From: Tausonia pullulans
Taxonomy: Eukaryota > Basidiomycota > Tremellomycetes > Cystofilobasidiales > Mrakiaceae
Direction: 5' to 3'
Length of the DNA: 64,000 nt
NCBI GenBank assembly: GCA_951802195.1
Contig: OX637623.1
Coordinates: forward strand, 1,178,001 to 1,242,000
A program made the translations under genes and the position numbers. Under the pieces are notes generated by a model. It did not search any database and was not told the origin of the DNA. It saw only the letters and a program-made list of their open reading frames with translations. Below are positions 32,384 to 44,300 of this stretch, piece by piece; position 1 is the stretch's first letter; every line of letters begins with the position of its first letter.

Positions 32384-35017
32384 TCATGACACAACGTCGG
32401 CGGCGGCGGGCTGCTGCTCGTCATGCTTGGGCGTGGGCGTGGTTTCCTCCTCGACGACCTCGAGCTCGGGCTGAGTGACATGGTGCGTGGAGGAAGTACC
32501 GGCATTGGAAGAGGAGGTGGGGTCGAGCGCAATGGGGGAGGCAGTGAGCTCGATGGTGCTGGTGCTGGTGACCTCCTGGGTGGCGTGGCCGTTCGTAGGA
32601 GCCGCTGGCGTCGTCGTCGTCGAGACGGAAAGAGGAGCTACCACCGTAGGAGTGACGAGCGTTTCAGACCTAGCAATCTCTGATCGGCCTTGGTGGTCGC
32701 TTGATGATGTCGCTGCGCCATCGGGTGACCCTCCAGCTCCTGTGGGCGGCAGCATTAACGCCTCATCTTCCCCCTCGCCCCCTTCCGCTACTACAACCCC
32801 CGCCTCCACGTCTCCCCCATCTTCAACTTCGGCATTTGCCAACGCGTGCGCCAACCCCTGCTCGAACGCCTGTTTCACGCTCTTCAAGCTCCCCTTCCTC
32901 GACAGCAAACTCTCCCTCCGCGACGTGACCGACCCAGTCTCCCACGCGTCCTCCGTCTCGACATCTGCTTCGAGGTCGGCGAAGGACCGACAGAGAGGGC
33001 AGGAGAAGCCTGGATGATGCTGCGCTAGGAGAGGGCGGATACATTTGTAGTGGAACTGAGGAGAAAGAGAAAGAGAGAGACTTAGTGATGAGGTGAAGGT
33101 GGTTTGTAGAGGGGTAAAATTAAAGACTCACGACGTGCGAGCACGGAGCGATGAACAGGCTCTGGCAGATCGTCACTGAGAACAGGCAGATGCAGCAGTC
33201 CGTGACGCTCTGTTTGACAAGCTTCTTGCCCTTGCTGCCCGAGCCTCCAGCAGCAGGAGCAGGAGAGACAGCTTCAGTCCCTCCCCCCAAGGCGTTAAGC
33301 TGCTTCAGGGCGTTGGTGCTACAGTCGCATGTGTGTAAGTCAGTAAGCTCATGGAGAGAAGATGTAAAGGAGGAACAAAGTGGACGTACTTGAAAGCGTT
33401 GGCTCCGCCCTGCCAGGCTCGGCCGATCTCAATCCGCATTTTCACGCAGCGGTAGATCTCTTCAGTTCCACCCTGGTAGTCGACCCCAAGCTGGAGGACA
33501 TCGCCATCCTGAAAAGCGAAAAATCAGGTCAGTACAGAAAATGGCGAGGACGTGAGCGCAGAAAATCAAACGAGATAAACCTTAAGCGGGAAGACCTTAG
33601 ATTCGACGCTCGGGACGGAAAGGCGGATATGGTTGAGGAAAGTGCCAGACGAGGAACGAGTGTCTTTGACAAAGAACTGATCGGCAAGAGGATCGTCAGT
33701 AGAGATTTACAGGACACCAGCGGTTTGAACAACTCACCCGTCCTCCTTCAAGCGCCCAGATCTCTGCATGGCACCGACTGACGACCTTACTCTTGAACGC
33801 GACCTTGGTGCTACTGAGCGCTCCACCGCGCGGGGTCCCATCGGCACCCGACTGCTTATCGGTGAACCGGCCGACCTTAAGGGCGTAGACGTTGTCCCCG
33901 CCGGCACTCATGGGGTCCGGGGCGGGCGACTCGCGGACGTCTCGGAGGATGGGGTCGAACGCGAGCGAGTGGGACGACTCGAGCATCGGGACGAGGCGAA
34001 TCCTGTGGGTTCGGGCCGACGAGGAGGCAGATGGAGACGAGGAGGAGAGGGCAGCAGCTGCGGCGGGGGAAGAGGAGGAGCTAGAGGCAATGGCAGAGGA
34101 AGGGATGGCCGAGGTAGTGGTGGCAGTGGTTAGACCAGCCTGGGAAGATGAAGACTCGGCGCCGGCGCTGGTGACGAAGTTGGCTGACGAGGAAGGTGGA
34201 TGGGCGACAATGGCGCTGCTGCCGTTCGTCGCCATCGGATCGAAGGAGGTCATCGTCGAAGCATTCGCTACAAGAGGAGGGGTTGTCAGTCAGTCACCCT
34301 CGAACCTGAATGACGACGGAAGCTGCGACGAGATCGAGCCGCCGGGTCTGATGTGGGACAAGCGGCGTCGCAAGCCAGCCGGTTCGCATCGCTTCCGATA
34401 GCGAAGCGAGAGCAAAAACAGCGACAACGGGACTCACGAGGCGGCGTTCCACTAATGGCGCTCGCAACGACGTTGGTGAGAGACTCCCTATCAGCAGCAG
34501 TGGCCCCGGCAGTGTTCCTCGTCGTGATGGGGAGGGCCCGTCGAGAGTCGTCCGAGGAGAAGCCGTTAGAAGACGGCGGAGGAGTGGATGTGGGCACAGC
34601 GCCTCCGCCATTCTGAATCCCACCGTTATTATTGGAGATTCGGCGGAAGAGCCGCTGACCGAACGCTGCCAGAGGATCATCTCTGTCCCTCGAAGGTGAC
34701 GAGAGTGAAGGAGAGGGAAGCCCGGACGAAGACCGAGGCAGCGGGCCCGTCGCCCGCCGACGATTATTGGGGCTCATCTGGGCGTTGCCACCCTGGTCTG
34801 ACGCCAGCGAGTCCGAAGAGTTGGGTTGAGGCTGCTCTCCTCTGTTGCTGGTCGAGCTAGGGGCGCACGACTGCTCGGAAAGACCGAGGGTGGGTGGCCT
34901 GCTGGAGGAGTCGCCCGTTGCTGCTCGCGGTCGTCGCACTGTCCTCCCGCGGACGGGAAGGAGGAAGGAGACCTCGTCAGCAGGCTGAGGCGTCTTCGTC
35001 GCCGGCGGGCTCTCCAT
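32384..35017 (-). CDS. FHA-RING E3 ubiquitin ligase (Dma1/Dma2 type)
   Basis: This is a phosphothreonine-guided ubiquitin ligase; its relatives act in mitotic exit, septation and septin control. From the ATG at 35017 there is a long Ser/Pro-rich disordered N-terminus, with a NNRRRATGPLPRSSSG segment. After an intron an FHA domain follows: RIRLVPMLESSHSLAFDPIL, then VVSRCHAEIWAL and RFFVKDTRSSSGTFLNHIRL, with the conserved Ser-Arg-x-His and SSSGTFLN. Next is a RING-H2 domain, CCICLFSVTICQSLFIAPC, SHVFHYKCIRPLL and CPLCRSF, which supplies the eight zinc ligands. The C-terminal tail of about 200 residues is acidic and low-complexity, longer than in yeast Dma proteins. The join at GTPP/NAST keeps frame across a 170-nt intron. 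Stop at 32384-32386. Confidence 0.9.
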
Positions 35018-35766
35018 GTCCAGGCATCCGGCTTGAGAGAGGAGGGCTTGCACGCACTGAAGGAGGGGAGGAAGGACCCCCGACCGGGAGACTGCATGCC
35101 TCGAGTCTGGGAGGAGGAAGCTTGGCTCGCGAGCGACGACGGTGCGAAGTCGGCGCCGTTGCCGTCGGCCCTCGGCGGAAGAGCTATGGCCATGGGCGAG
35201 GGCATGTGGGCAAACAAGGTGACAAGAGGGGTAGCGACGAGAAGAGCGACGACGTGAGAATAGTTGGTGAGAGTGGTGGAGTGTGGTGTGGGTATGGGTG
35301 TGTATCGAAGGCCGCTTAAGGGAGGTGGAAGCGAGCCAATGCGCTCGGAGCGAGGCTTCTACTCCCTCCTTAGAAACACTCGGTTCATCCCGCACTCGCT
35401 CACACTACGATCCTGACTCGATGCTCATCTTTCACCCACAGATCAAGATTACTGCCTCGTGTTCGCAGATCTCTCTATCTAGACACGCCTCAGGGGACAG
35501 GCCGCTCTCTGTTGAGAGCGAGCGAAAGAGGGCAAAGGCAGCTGTGGTTCCCTTCGTCACTCTCATCATCGGCCCGATGTCCCCGGACGACCAAATTTGA
35601 GTGGGCACCGCGTATGCTTCGCTCTGCTCGCCCTCTTCTAAGGACATACGTGAGGAAGAACTACATACTATAAGAAACCAAAGGGGTGTCGTCATTGAAA
35701 AAAAAAAAAAGAAAAAGTGGTACAAGCAGACGGGAGGAGAGGAAGAACACAGCTCGGTCTCGTGCG
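35018..35766. other. Intergenic region: FHA-RING promoter and PB1-UBA gene 3' end
   Basis: Three-quarters of a kilobase between two minus-strand genes. Features are a GT-rich stretch near 35260-35310 and an A-run (35697-35720, nearly all A) in the likely 3' UTR of the PB1-UBA gene. ORFs here are shadows. No supported gene. Confidence 0.5.
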
Positions 35767-37906
35767 TTACACAAAGAGACCCCCGCAGACGATCGCCACG
35801 ATCTCTGCCTCAGCCAGATTCAGATTCGCCCTAACCACGCTCTCGACGTCCGACTCCTTGAAGCCCATCTGCGGAAGGTGAGCGGGCAAATTAGAGCCTG
35901 AGATCAGTCCGCAAGCGCGCATTTCCTCCACTCACCTCGTTGAGTGTGTTGACGACCTGGTCATACTTGCTCTCGTCCCGACGCTTCCTCGCCGCCCAGC
36001 CCGACTCGTCCACGCCGCCCTGCCGCTGGCGCATCTCCGGGAAGGCCCCCGGGACCGTTGGGGCAGAAGATGAGGCAGCAGGGCGGAACGGGTTTGGGCG
36101 CGACGAGTGGTGGTGTTGGTGGTGCGGCGGGCGACCGAAGTGCTCTTGGAAGGGCCGGTTCTCCCAGGGCTGACGGCGGTGGGGCATCTCTGAGGAGCTG
36201 AGGGAAGGGAACCCATGAAACAGAGGAGGAGGGCCCGGAGCGGCGTTGCTGCGAAAATTCCAGGAGCCCGGAAAGGAGCCCGGGGCCTGAGCCTCGCTGG
36301 TAAAGGGAGCCGCCGGAGTGGAAGGCTTAGACACCGAAGCAGGGGGAGCTGTGGAAGCGGGCGGCGAGGAAGCGGCTGAGAAAAATGAAGCAAGGGGTGT
36401 CAGTGAAATCAAGCTACGGTGAAGACACAAGCGCGTCACAGACTGCGACACGAACCAGGGGGAGCAGCAGCGGCGGTCTTCTCTGTTTTGGGTTCCACGA
36501 CCTCGCCATCAACGATGACGACCGTGTCCCTCGAGCGCAGGCTCAAGTTGTCCGCCTCAGTTTGGGAGGCGTTGAAGGCGGCCGTACGCGCCCGGTTCTC
36601 CTTGCGGACCTCGTCAAGCTCTTGACGCATACCATTAATGCTGCGCTTCACCTGTAGTGTGGGAGGCAAGAAGTCAGCGACGCAAAGATGGACTTGCGTA
36701 GACAGATGAGACGAACCCCTTCGATAACAACCTGAAGCTCCTGCATGCCAAACCCGGCCTGCTCGAAACTCTTCCCAATCTCGCCCTGGGCGTTGCCAAG
36801 CTCAACCTCAATCTTGCTCACATGATTGATAAGCTCAGGCGTGTAGGCGCCCGCAACGGCGCGCGAGACAATAGTCGAGATCGCCGGGCCGAGGAGGTTC
36901 GAGAGATCCGCGAGGAGCGAAGGTTGAGCGGATCCGCCGGTAGGTAGAGCATCCGGGAACGTCTCAGCGGGGTCGTCATCGTCGGCCGCGGCAAGGGTGG
37001 GGAGGTTGGGGGTCGGTAGAATAGGCGAGGCAGGGTCGGCGGCCTCCTCGACGGGATCCTCGACCTTGACCTCAACGGAGTTCGTTACATCGGCAGCGGG
37101 TTCAGGGACAAAGTGAATGTTCTGAGAGAGAAATAACCAAAGAGAATTTGAGTTTGCGCAAGCACATGGTCGTTCGCAGTCCCGGAAACGAGGGACGAAC
37201 GGTGGAGGCGGTGTCAGCGGGAGCCGAAGGAGCGACCGTAGATGCCGAGGGCTCGCAAGGGGCGGTCTGCTGGGATAGCTACAGTTATGATCTTGAAAGA
37301 TGGGTAGAGAGAATTTGGTGATATGAATGGCGCACCTCTTCAGTCTCCTGATCCTGCTGATGCCGGTCAACGACGAGGGTAGCCGGCTGAGCCTCGCCAG
37401 CGAGAGCAACGGCCTCGTCCGGCGTGGGCTCGGGCTCCACGTCCTCGTTGACCTGCTTGTACGTGAGAACGACCTTCATCTTGACGGTCTCCTTCTCGGC
37501 GCCCTTGTCCCTAATCTCGTCGTAGTACGCCTGCAGCTCGTCGTCCGAAGAGAGGACGACCTTGTCGCCGTCACTGTCAACGTACATGAAACCGAGCGTT
37601 GCGGGCGTGATGCTCTCGGAACCCCAAAGGCTGAGGACCTTGTACGAAAGCACCTCGTACGTGGGGGGCTTGGGGAACCGGAGACGTCGGGCGAGCTGTG
37701 GTGCGGAGGTGTGGTGTGAAGGGGGGTGGGCGTGAATGGAGGGGATGAGAAGGTACAGGCGTAGTAAGCGAGGAGGGCGGGAACGAGGCGCGAGGGAGGA
37801 GGCAGGGACTTGCGTGCTGGTCCGGGTGGGTGACCTTGAAGTTCTTCGGATGAGTAAGGGCGTCCGAGTTAGGAAAGACGACCTCGAAATCTTGTGTGGA
37901 GGACAT
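35767..37906 (-). CDS. PB1- and UBA-domain protein, p62/NBR1-like
   Basis: The start MSSTQDFEVVFPNSDAL (37906) opens a PB1 domain. A basic cluster ARRLRF is followed by TYEVLSYKVLSLWG and the acidic OPCA motif YVDSDGDKVVLSSDDELQAY, so both faces used for PB1 polymerisation appear present. The middle is acidic and Pro-rich, then an amphipathic segment (LLADLSNLLGPAISTIVSRA) and a coiled-coil-like stretch (INGMRQELDEVRKENRARTA). A disordered His/Pro/Arg region follows. The last exons give YDQVVNTLNEMGFKESDVE and VVRANLNLAEAEIVAIVCG, a UBA domain with the MGF loop. PB1 plus UBA is the plan of selective-autophagy receptors p62 and NBR1, but no ZZ finger or FW domain is seen. Function as a ubiquitin-binding cargo adaptor is inferred. 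Intron 1 (37696-37813) uses a GC donor. Confidence 0.75.
37696..37813 (-). other. GC-AG intron in the PB1-UBA gene
   Basis: The only join that keeps the PB1 frame (DQH then LARRLRF) uses a GCAAGT donor and a CAG acceptor. The nearest GT donor shifts the frame and destroys the basic cluster of the PB1 domain. GC-AG introns are a known minor class in fungi. Confidence 0.6.
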
Positions 37907-38673
37907 GAAGTGCGAGTTGGGTGGAGAGGATGATGGTTGGTGGGAAGATGGTCACTCGAGGACGAGGCTAGACGAGGGCTTGCGTGGAAGCGGCGTGGGC
38001 CGTTGCTGGCGGACACGCGGTTTTGGCTTGCGGACTACGCAAACTCGCTTGCCACAATGAAAAAGGATGGAGAGTTTTAACGACTGCCACGAGTCAACTT
38101 TAGAGACACTTGGAAGCAACGTCATCAATCAAGCAGAGTCTTCAAGTAAACGAATAAGTTAGCACGCTCATGGAGTAAGGCCCAAAACAATTGTTGAGCA
38201 AAAAGAGACTCGAGACTGCGCATGGAACAAAGAGCGATGACCCTCGCTTGTCTTGAGAAACCAAGGCTATCTTAGGAAACATTCAGATCGAGTCATACAA
38301 AAATCCAAGTCGATGCACGTACAATGAATGGAACCAGCGAGAGATGTTTGGTGGTCGTCGCCTTAGGCCGTACTTCACCTTAGGTCGGAGCCAAATCCCG
38401 TATTGCTCCTGTACATTAAGATCACTGCCCCTTTTCGAACTTCTGCGCAGTATATCAGTCTCCCTAAGTCACCAAGAGACCATGGATGGCTATAATGACG
38501 AGAAGTACAGAACACCAGGTAGAAGAGCAGGGGGACAGGTGCGCAACGCTTCCTCTTGAAGACCAGGAGGACAACTGCTGTCTCCCTACCTCCACCCTGT
38601 CCCTCTCCCTCTCTATCTCGTCTCGTTCGCACCTCTAGCTCATACAGAGCAGAGCGGAAACCGAGCTCCGTCC
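37907..38673. other. Divergent promoter region
   Basis: Shared upstream region of the PB1-UBA gene (-) and the EngB-like gene (+). 38040-38460 is less GC-rich than its surroundings. CT runs lie at 38575-38625 just before the EngB-like start. No recognisable site or gene. Confidence 0.5.
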
Positions 38674-40264
38674 ATGTCTGCAAATCGCGTCCTCCTCACC
38701 CGAGTGGCGTCGACCGACCCGCTCCGCTTCTCTCTCTCCGTCTTCACCTCCCGACTATTCTGTTGCCGTTCCCTATCTACTTCCCGACCCTCTCTCTCGT
38801 CCCAGCCGGGCAAGCCGGGAAAGCCGCATCGCCCAACGTCGACGGTCGTCATTAAGACCAAGCCGACGACCTTCTACCCGCACAACCAGCTCCGGCCTGA
38901 CTCGCACAAAGGCCTTGAGAAGCTCAACGCGTTCGGCAAGTCAGCCAAGGTTCGGACGCACGCCGACGCGTTCCGGAACGCCGTCTTTGTGGGCAGTGGG
39001 GGCGACATTGAGAACATGAGGCCGAAGGGGAGACTCCAGGGCACGTCGCTTGCTTCTCGTCGGGTTGTTCCGACGCGTTGCCGCCTGTTCTCGCGCTGAT
39101 ATCGGACTTCCTTTTCCAGAGATCATCGTGGCCGGCCGGTCCAACACAGGCAAGTCTTCGCTACTCAACGCACTCTTGTCATCCTCGAGCCTTGTCAAAA
39201 CGTCGGGAAAAGCTGTGAGGAGATCTCTCGACGGTTAAACCACTTGCCATGTGAACTGACGGCAAACGCAACTCAAAACCATAGGGCCACACAAAACTAC
39301 TCAATTTCTTCGAGATCCCGAACCAGATGGTCATCGTAGACTCTCCCGGATATGGTGACCGTGGACGCCCCGAGTGGGGAGAACTCTTCGACTGTGAGCG
39401 AGCGATATCCAAACATCATTTTCCTCCTTGTTCGCTTCCTGACCGAACCACCTGCCTGGCCTACAGATTACATGACCGAACGACCACCCTCGCCACCGTC
39501 GCTTCTCATTATGCTTTTCGTGCTCCACCACTCGATCTCGGCCTCGGATGAGCTCTTCCTTGCTTCTCTCCCTCGCTCGCTCAACATCCTCCCGGTCTTC
39601 ACCAAGACGGACCTCTGCCCGGCGCAAGAGATCGCTGAGCGGAAGCGTAAGCTGCAGAACCTCATTTCTGCGGCACGGGAGGCCCCCATTGGGGGAAAAC
39701 AGACGGCGGGTGAAGGAGGGGAGGGTCCGGCGGGCAAGACATGGGAGGGGATTTGCGTGAGCGTCAAGAAGGGCTGGGTGTTCCGAGATCAGGTGCGCGC
39801 GCACTAGGTCGTGTGTGGCCGTGTTCATTCGTCTTGCGCTGACCACTCCCTACAACACTTAGACCATCGACGCGGTGCGATCCACGATTCTCAGTCAGCT
39901 CGAGATATGTGCCAAGGAACACGCCTTCGCTCCTCGGCAACCTCGTTCGTCACGGGCAGCCGTCGCCCTCGAGGCTGACCGAGCGCACGCAGCTACGACG
40001 GCTTCGGCTTTGGAGGAGGAGTTCAACCAACGAATGCGGGAGATGGACAACATCGAACGGTTCTTTTCGGATCCAGAAGCCGTGGCCGCTGATGCTGAGA
40101 AGCTGTCGACGAAGCGTTCGACAGAGGGCCAGGAAAACCCCGAGGACGCTGACCAATACGACGGCACTCGGGATGCTTGGAGCTCGAGAAGTCCTCGTCC
40201 GGCTGTTGGCAGGGAGGACACGCCGTCTTTAAGTGGCTCGCAGAGACGAGGGAGGCGGAGATAG
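38674..40264 (+). CDS. EngB/YihA-family GTPase, probably mitochondrial (GTPBP8-like)
   Basis: This is a TRAFAC-class small GTPase; bacterial EngB proteins help assemble the large ribosomal subunit, and eukaryotic members act in mitochondria. The first 40 residues are rich in Arg, Ser, Leu and Phe with almost no acidic residues, fitting a mitochondrial presequence. After an intron EIIVAGRSNTGKSSLLNALL gives the P-loop. KTSGKA/GHTKLLNFFEI carries the switch I Thr. MVIVDSPGYG is the G3 motif, and FTKTDLCP is G4. The insertion before the last motif (PIGGKQTAGEGGEGPAGKTW) is Gly-rich. A C-terminal tail of about 100 residues, charged and rich in Ala, Glu and Arg, extends beyond the bacterial length and ends QRRGRRR with a TAG. 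Short introns interrupt the G domain. Confidence 0.85.
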
Positions 40265-41302
40265 AAGACTGTTGTTCGCTTCGATTCCAGCCGAGTGGCT
40301 GCAAGCTCGCTTCGTTGATGCTGCTGCTTTCAAAAAACGAGACAGATAAATAGTCAGTCTCCCGCATCTGCCACAGCACCTTGGCCAAGGCTGCGTGCAA
40401 CTTGTCATCATGCTAGCCACCCATCCCATTTCATCTTCGACTTCCTCGCTTCTCCCGCCCGGATCCGAGCGTCTTGATTAAACAAATATGTTGGTCTCTC
40501 GGCCGCCGGAAACATAATCATGATTAGTCAGCTTCGCTCAATATCTTAGCATGATGCCACGAAGGGTAAAGAGACAGATAGACCCTTTATGAACTACGCA
40601 TCAAGGGGCTGTCCAAATCATGGGAAAGATGAGCCCACCAACTTGGTGCGTTTCTTCCGCGCGCGCTCTTAGAAAGCAAGGTCGAAACTCGGCCGGTGTC
40701 GGTGAATAGCAGGGTCTCAAATGCTTGGGGTGGCATGATGGGGATATTGTAGAGGGCTTGAGATTGGACTGCCTTGGCACTAGAGGGAGAGCGATGTGAT
40801 GGGGACCACTGAGCTCGTTAGGTGGAGGGCTCCTCGTTAGGTGGAGGGCTCCTCGTTAGGTGGAGGAGGGTCGCCTGCACATGTGCTTCAGGTAATCTCG
40901 GAGTGGAGCAGACAGACCAGGGTGAAGGTCAGAGGCGCCTCGGCGATGCTTACTATTCACCGAGGAGAAGGACCATTTCTGGAGTCCCCGCGTCATCGAA
41001 CGAGGTTTCTCGCCGTCGGCTCAGTAAGCTAGCTCTCCGAGAAGCGAGCTCAGCCGTGGGCGAGCTTTCAGTCCTGCAGGGCCAGTCCTACAGTCCCCCC
41101 TCCCGCGCTTGCGCGCTGGACGCGCGCTTGGCGCACTTCTCTCCTCAGTCCCTGCCGACTGACTGACTCCTCAACTAGTCGACCAACCAACCGACTGAGG
41201 CGCCCCTCGAACCACGTTCACCTCAAGGGTTCCCCTTCCTCCCAACCGCTTCTCGCATCCAACAACAACACACAACCTCTCCCCCACTGCCGCCGCCTTC
41301 CC
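40265..41302. other. Intergenic region: EngB-like 3' end and ABC transporter promoter
   Basis: A 1-kb gap with no supported gene. It holds a 19-bp-period tandem repeat (40816-40866, separate entry), a CG-rich patch with repeated GCGC around 41100-41135, and a CT/CA-rich leader ending at the ABC transporter ATG. Confidence 0.55.
40816..40866 (+). repeat. Three-copy 19-bp tandem repeat upstream of the ABC transporter
   Basis: The core CGTTAGGTGGAGG occurs at 40816-40828, 40835-40847 and 40854-40866, spaced by 19 bases with a GCTCCT linker. The copies are identical over the core. The array lies 440-490 bases before the transporter start codon and is the only such array in this promoter. Confidence 0.85.
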
Positions 41303-44300
41303 ATGCACGAGAAGGACGCAACGCCTACATCGGCTGCGCCCACCCTGGCAGGCTCCGAGGGCTCTGATCAACCCGAAATCGACGAGAAGAAGGGCGAGCT
41401 TATCGCCGCCGCCAACCCCACTCACGACAAGAATCTCGAGCTCGACGACGAGAATGCCGAGCTCAGGAAGCAGCAGCAGCAGCAACAGCAGGAGCGCGCT
41501 GGCGCTGGTCTCACCAATGGCGTCGACGTCCGCCAGGCTGAGGACGACTTTGCCGAACTCCGCCGGGAGCTCACTCGTGTTTCCTCCCTTCACCGTGTCC
41601 AGACGGACCAAAAGGACACTGAGATGGCCGATGGAGATGAGGACGACTTCGACCTCCTTACGTACCTCAAGGGATCCAAGGGCGCCCGCGATGCGCATGG
41701 CATGAAGAACAAGTCTGTAGCTTCCTCGTCGATCGCCCTCTTCGGTTTCTTTTCTTCGGCGCCGGCTACTGCCGACGGCGATGGAGGACGAAGACCCTCA
41801 TGCTGATGGCTCTTCTGTTTCTGTATGCAGGGAGGTCGGTGTCACTTGGGAGAACCTCAACGTCACGGGCGGAGGTGGTATGAAGATCCACATTCGGACT
41901 TTCCCGTGAGCATACGAGAGCTGCGCGTGCTTACTTCCCACCCCCTGCTGATCGGATGTTGACATCACAAATTTCAGAGACGCCATCGTGGAGCAGATCA
42001 TGATGCCCGTCCTCTCTGTGCTCGGTCTCTTTGGGTGCGCGCGCGATCGACGACTCTTCGCATCGATTATGTTGCTGAATAATGGCTCTGACCCGCCCGA
42101 CTGTCTGCAGCATCCATCCCTTCGCTCCCAAGCCGAAGGCCATCCTCGAAGGCTTCGATGGAGTGCTCAAGCCTGGAGAGATGTGTCTCGTCCTTGGTCG
42201 ACCGTATGCTCGCTCACACCAGCGTTACCTACTGTACTACTGCGCGCCAGATCTGACACCAAGGTCTCCCCCCTCCTTAGTGGATCCGGATGCTCCTCGT
42301 TCCTCCAGAACATCGCCAACCAGCGGGAGTCGTTCCTCGAGGTCACTGGTGACGTCCGCTACGCCGGCATCGACGCCGCCGAGATGCGGAAGGACTACCC
42401 GGGAGAAGTCGTCTACAATCAAGAGGGTGAGCTGGCTTCGCTTACCCCATTGGTTCCTGGCCTCTACTTTATCCTGACTTGTGCATGCTTTACTGGCCAG
42501 ACGATGTCCACCTTCCCACGCTCACTGTCGGCCAGACCATCGGCTTTGCGCTCTCGACCAAAACCCCCGGCAAGCGTCTTCCTGGCACATCAGTCACGCA
42601 GTTCCGTGAGCAGGTGATGGATACCCTCCTCAAGATGCTCAACATTACGCACACCAAGGTCAGCCCCACCTTTTATGAGCATTCACTGACAGAGGAGGCT
42701 AACCACCGGATCGCGCAATCAGAACACCGTCGTCGGCAACCAGTTCATCCGCGGCGTCTCTGGTGGAGAGCGCAAGCGTGTCTCCATCGCTGAGATGATG
42801 GCCGCTCACGCGTGTGTCGCCTCGTGGGACAACAGTACTCGTGGACTTGACGCTTCGACGGCGCTTGACTACGCCAAGTCGCTGCGCATTCTCACAGACG
42901 TCTTCAAGATGGTGCGCTCGCGATCCCCAGCTGGCAGTTCCTGACCAAAAATTGACAAAGCCTTCTCCATGCTAGACCACCTTCGTCTCCCTCTACCAAG
43001 CTGGAGAGGGCATCTACGAGCAATTCGACAAGGTCCTCGTCATCGACGCTGGCCGTCAGGTCTATTTCGGCCCTGCTTCGGAGGCTCGCAAGTACATGAT
43101 TGGCCTCGGTTATAAGGACATGCCTCGACAGACCACGGCCGACTATCTCTCGGGGTGCACCGACCCGAACGAACGCCAGTTCGCCGACGGCAAGGACGAA
43201 TCTAGCATTCCCTCGAGCCCGGAGACGTTCGCCCATGCGTATAAGGAGTCCGAGATTTACCGCCGCATCGTCATCGAGCGTGAGGCCTACAACCAGGCGA
43301 TGGTTGAGGACGACCGGGCCCAACGCGAGTTCCGTGAGGCTGTCGCTGAGGACAAGCGCCGAGGCGTCCGCAAGTCTTCGCCGTACACGATTTCGTTCTT
43401 CTCCCAAGTCGTCGCGCTCGCCAAGCGGCAGTTCCAGCTCAAGAAGCAAGACACCTTCTCTATCTACACCGTATGTGCTAATCAACGATGGGTATGAACG
43501 AAATTTGTGACTGACAGACTTGTCGTCCAACCTCAGGGCTACGCTACCTCTATTGTGATTGCCATCGTTTGCGGAACCGTTTACTACAAGCTTCCTCCCA
43601 CCGCCGGTGGCGCATTCACCCGAGGAGGTGTCATCTTTATCGCCATGCTCTTCAATGGGCTGAATGCCTTTAGTGAGTTGCCGTCTCAAATGTAAGTCAG
43701 GTCGATTATTTTTCGTGTATTTGGGCGGAGAGGAGGTCGTCGGGGTCGCACCTGACACGCCTATACCAAACCTCAGGATGGGCCGCCCGATTCTCTTCAA
43801 ACAGGCCAACTACCAGTTCTTCCGACCTGGGGCCCTCGCTACGGCCTCGAACTTTGCGGAGGTTCCCTTTTCAATGCCGCAGATTTTCCTTTTCTGTGGT
43901 TCGTCCATTGTGATCGCGGGTCGACGACTCTGGGCGTGGCACCCTAGTCTGACTTCTTGCATCTGCCGATTTGCCACTTCCTCTGGATCCAGTCATCATA
44001 TACTTCATGTCGGGTCTCTATCTCTCCGCCGGGGCCTTCTTTAGTTTCTTCCTCTTTGTTTATGTGGTGCGCCGCTCTACAGGAGGTCTCTGATTCGGGG
44101 GCTGAGCGCGCTGACATCGCGTATTCTTCTCTCAGACTTTCCTCGTCATGACGGCTTTCTTCCGGGTTATCGGAACATTCACCAAATCTTATGACGTGGC
44201 GGCCCGTCTTGCCAGTGTTCTAATCAGCGCGATGGTGTAAGTTTCTCATTCTGCTACGCCGAAAGCCTATCGGCCTGCGCGCTTGCGCCCGAGTCGCCAC

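Noticed and set aside
34286-35395. 369-codon minus-strand frame suggesting a longer N-terminus for the FHA-RING protein
   Set aside because: The 5' part is promoter-like sequence (His/Thr repeats from GTGTGG runs), and the 3' part reads through a clear intron; the ATG at 35017 is a better start.
35697-35720. A-rich tail suggesting a processed retrocopy or SINE end
   Set aside because: No flanking direct repeats and no retrocopied coding sequence; it sits in a normal 3' UTR position.
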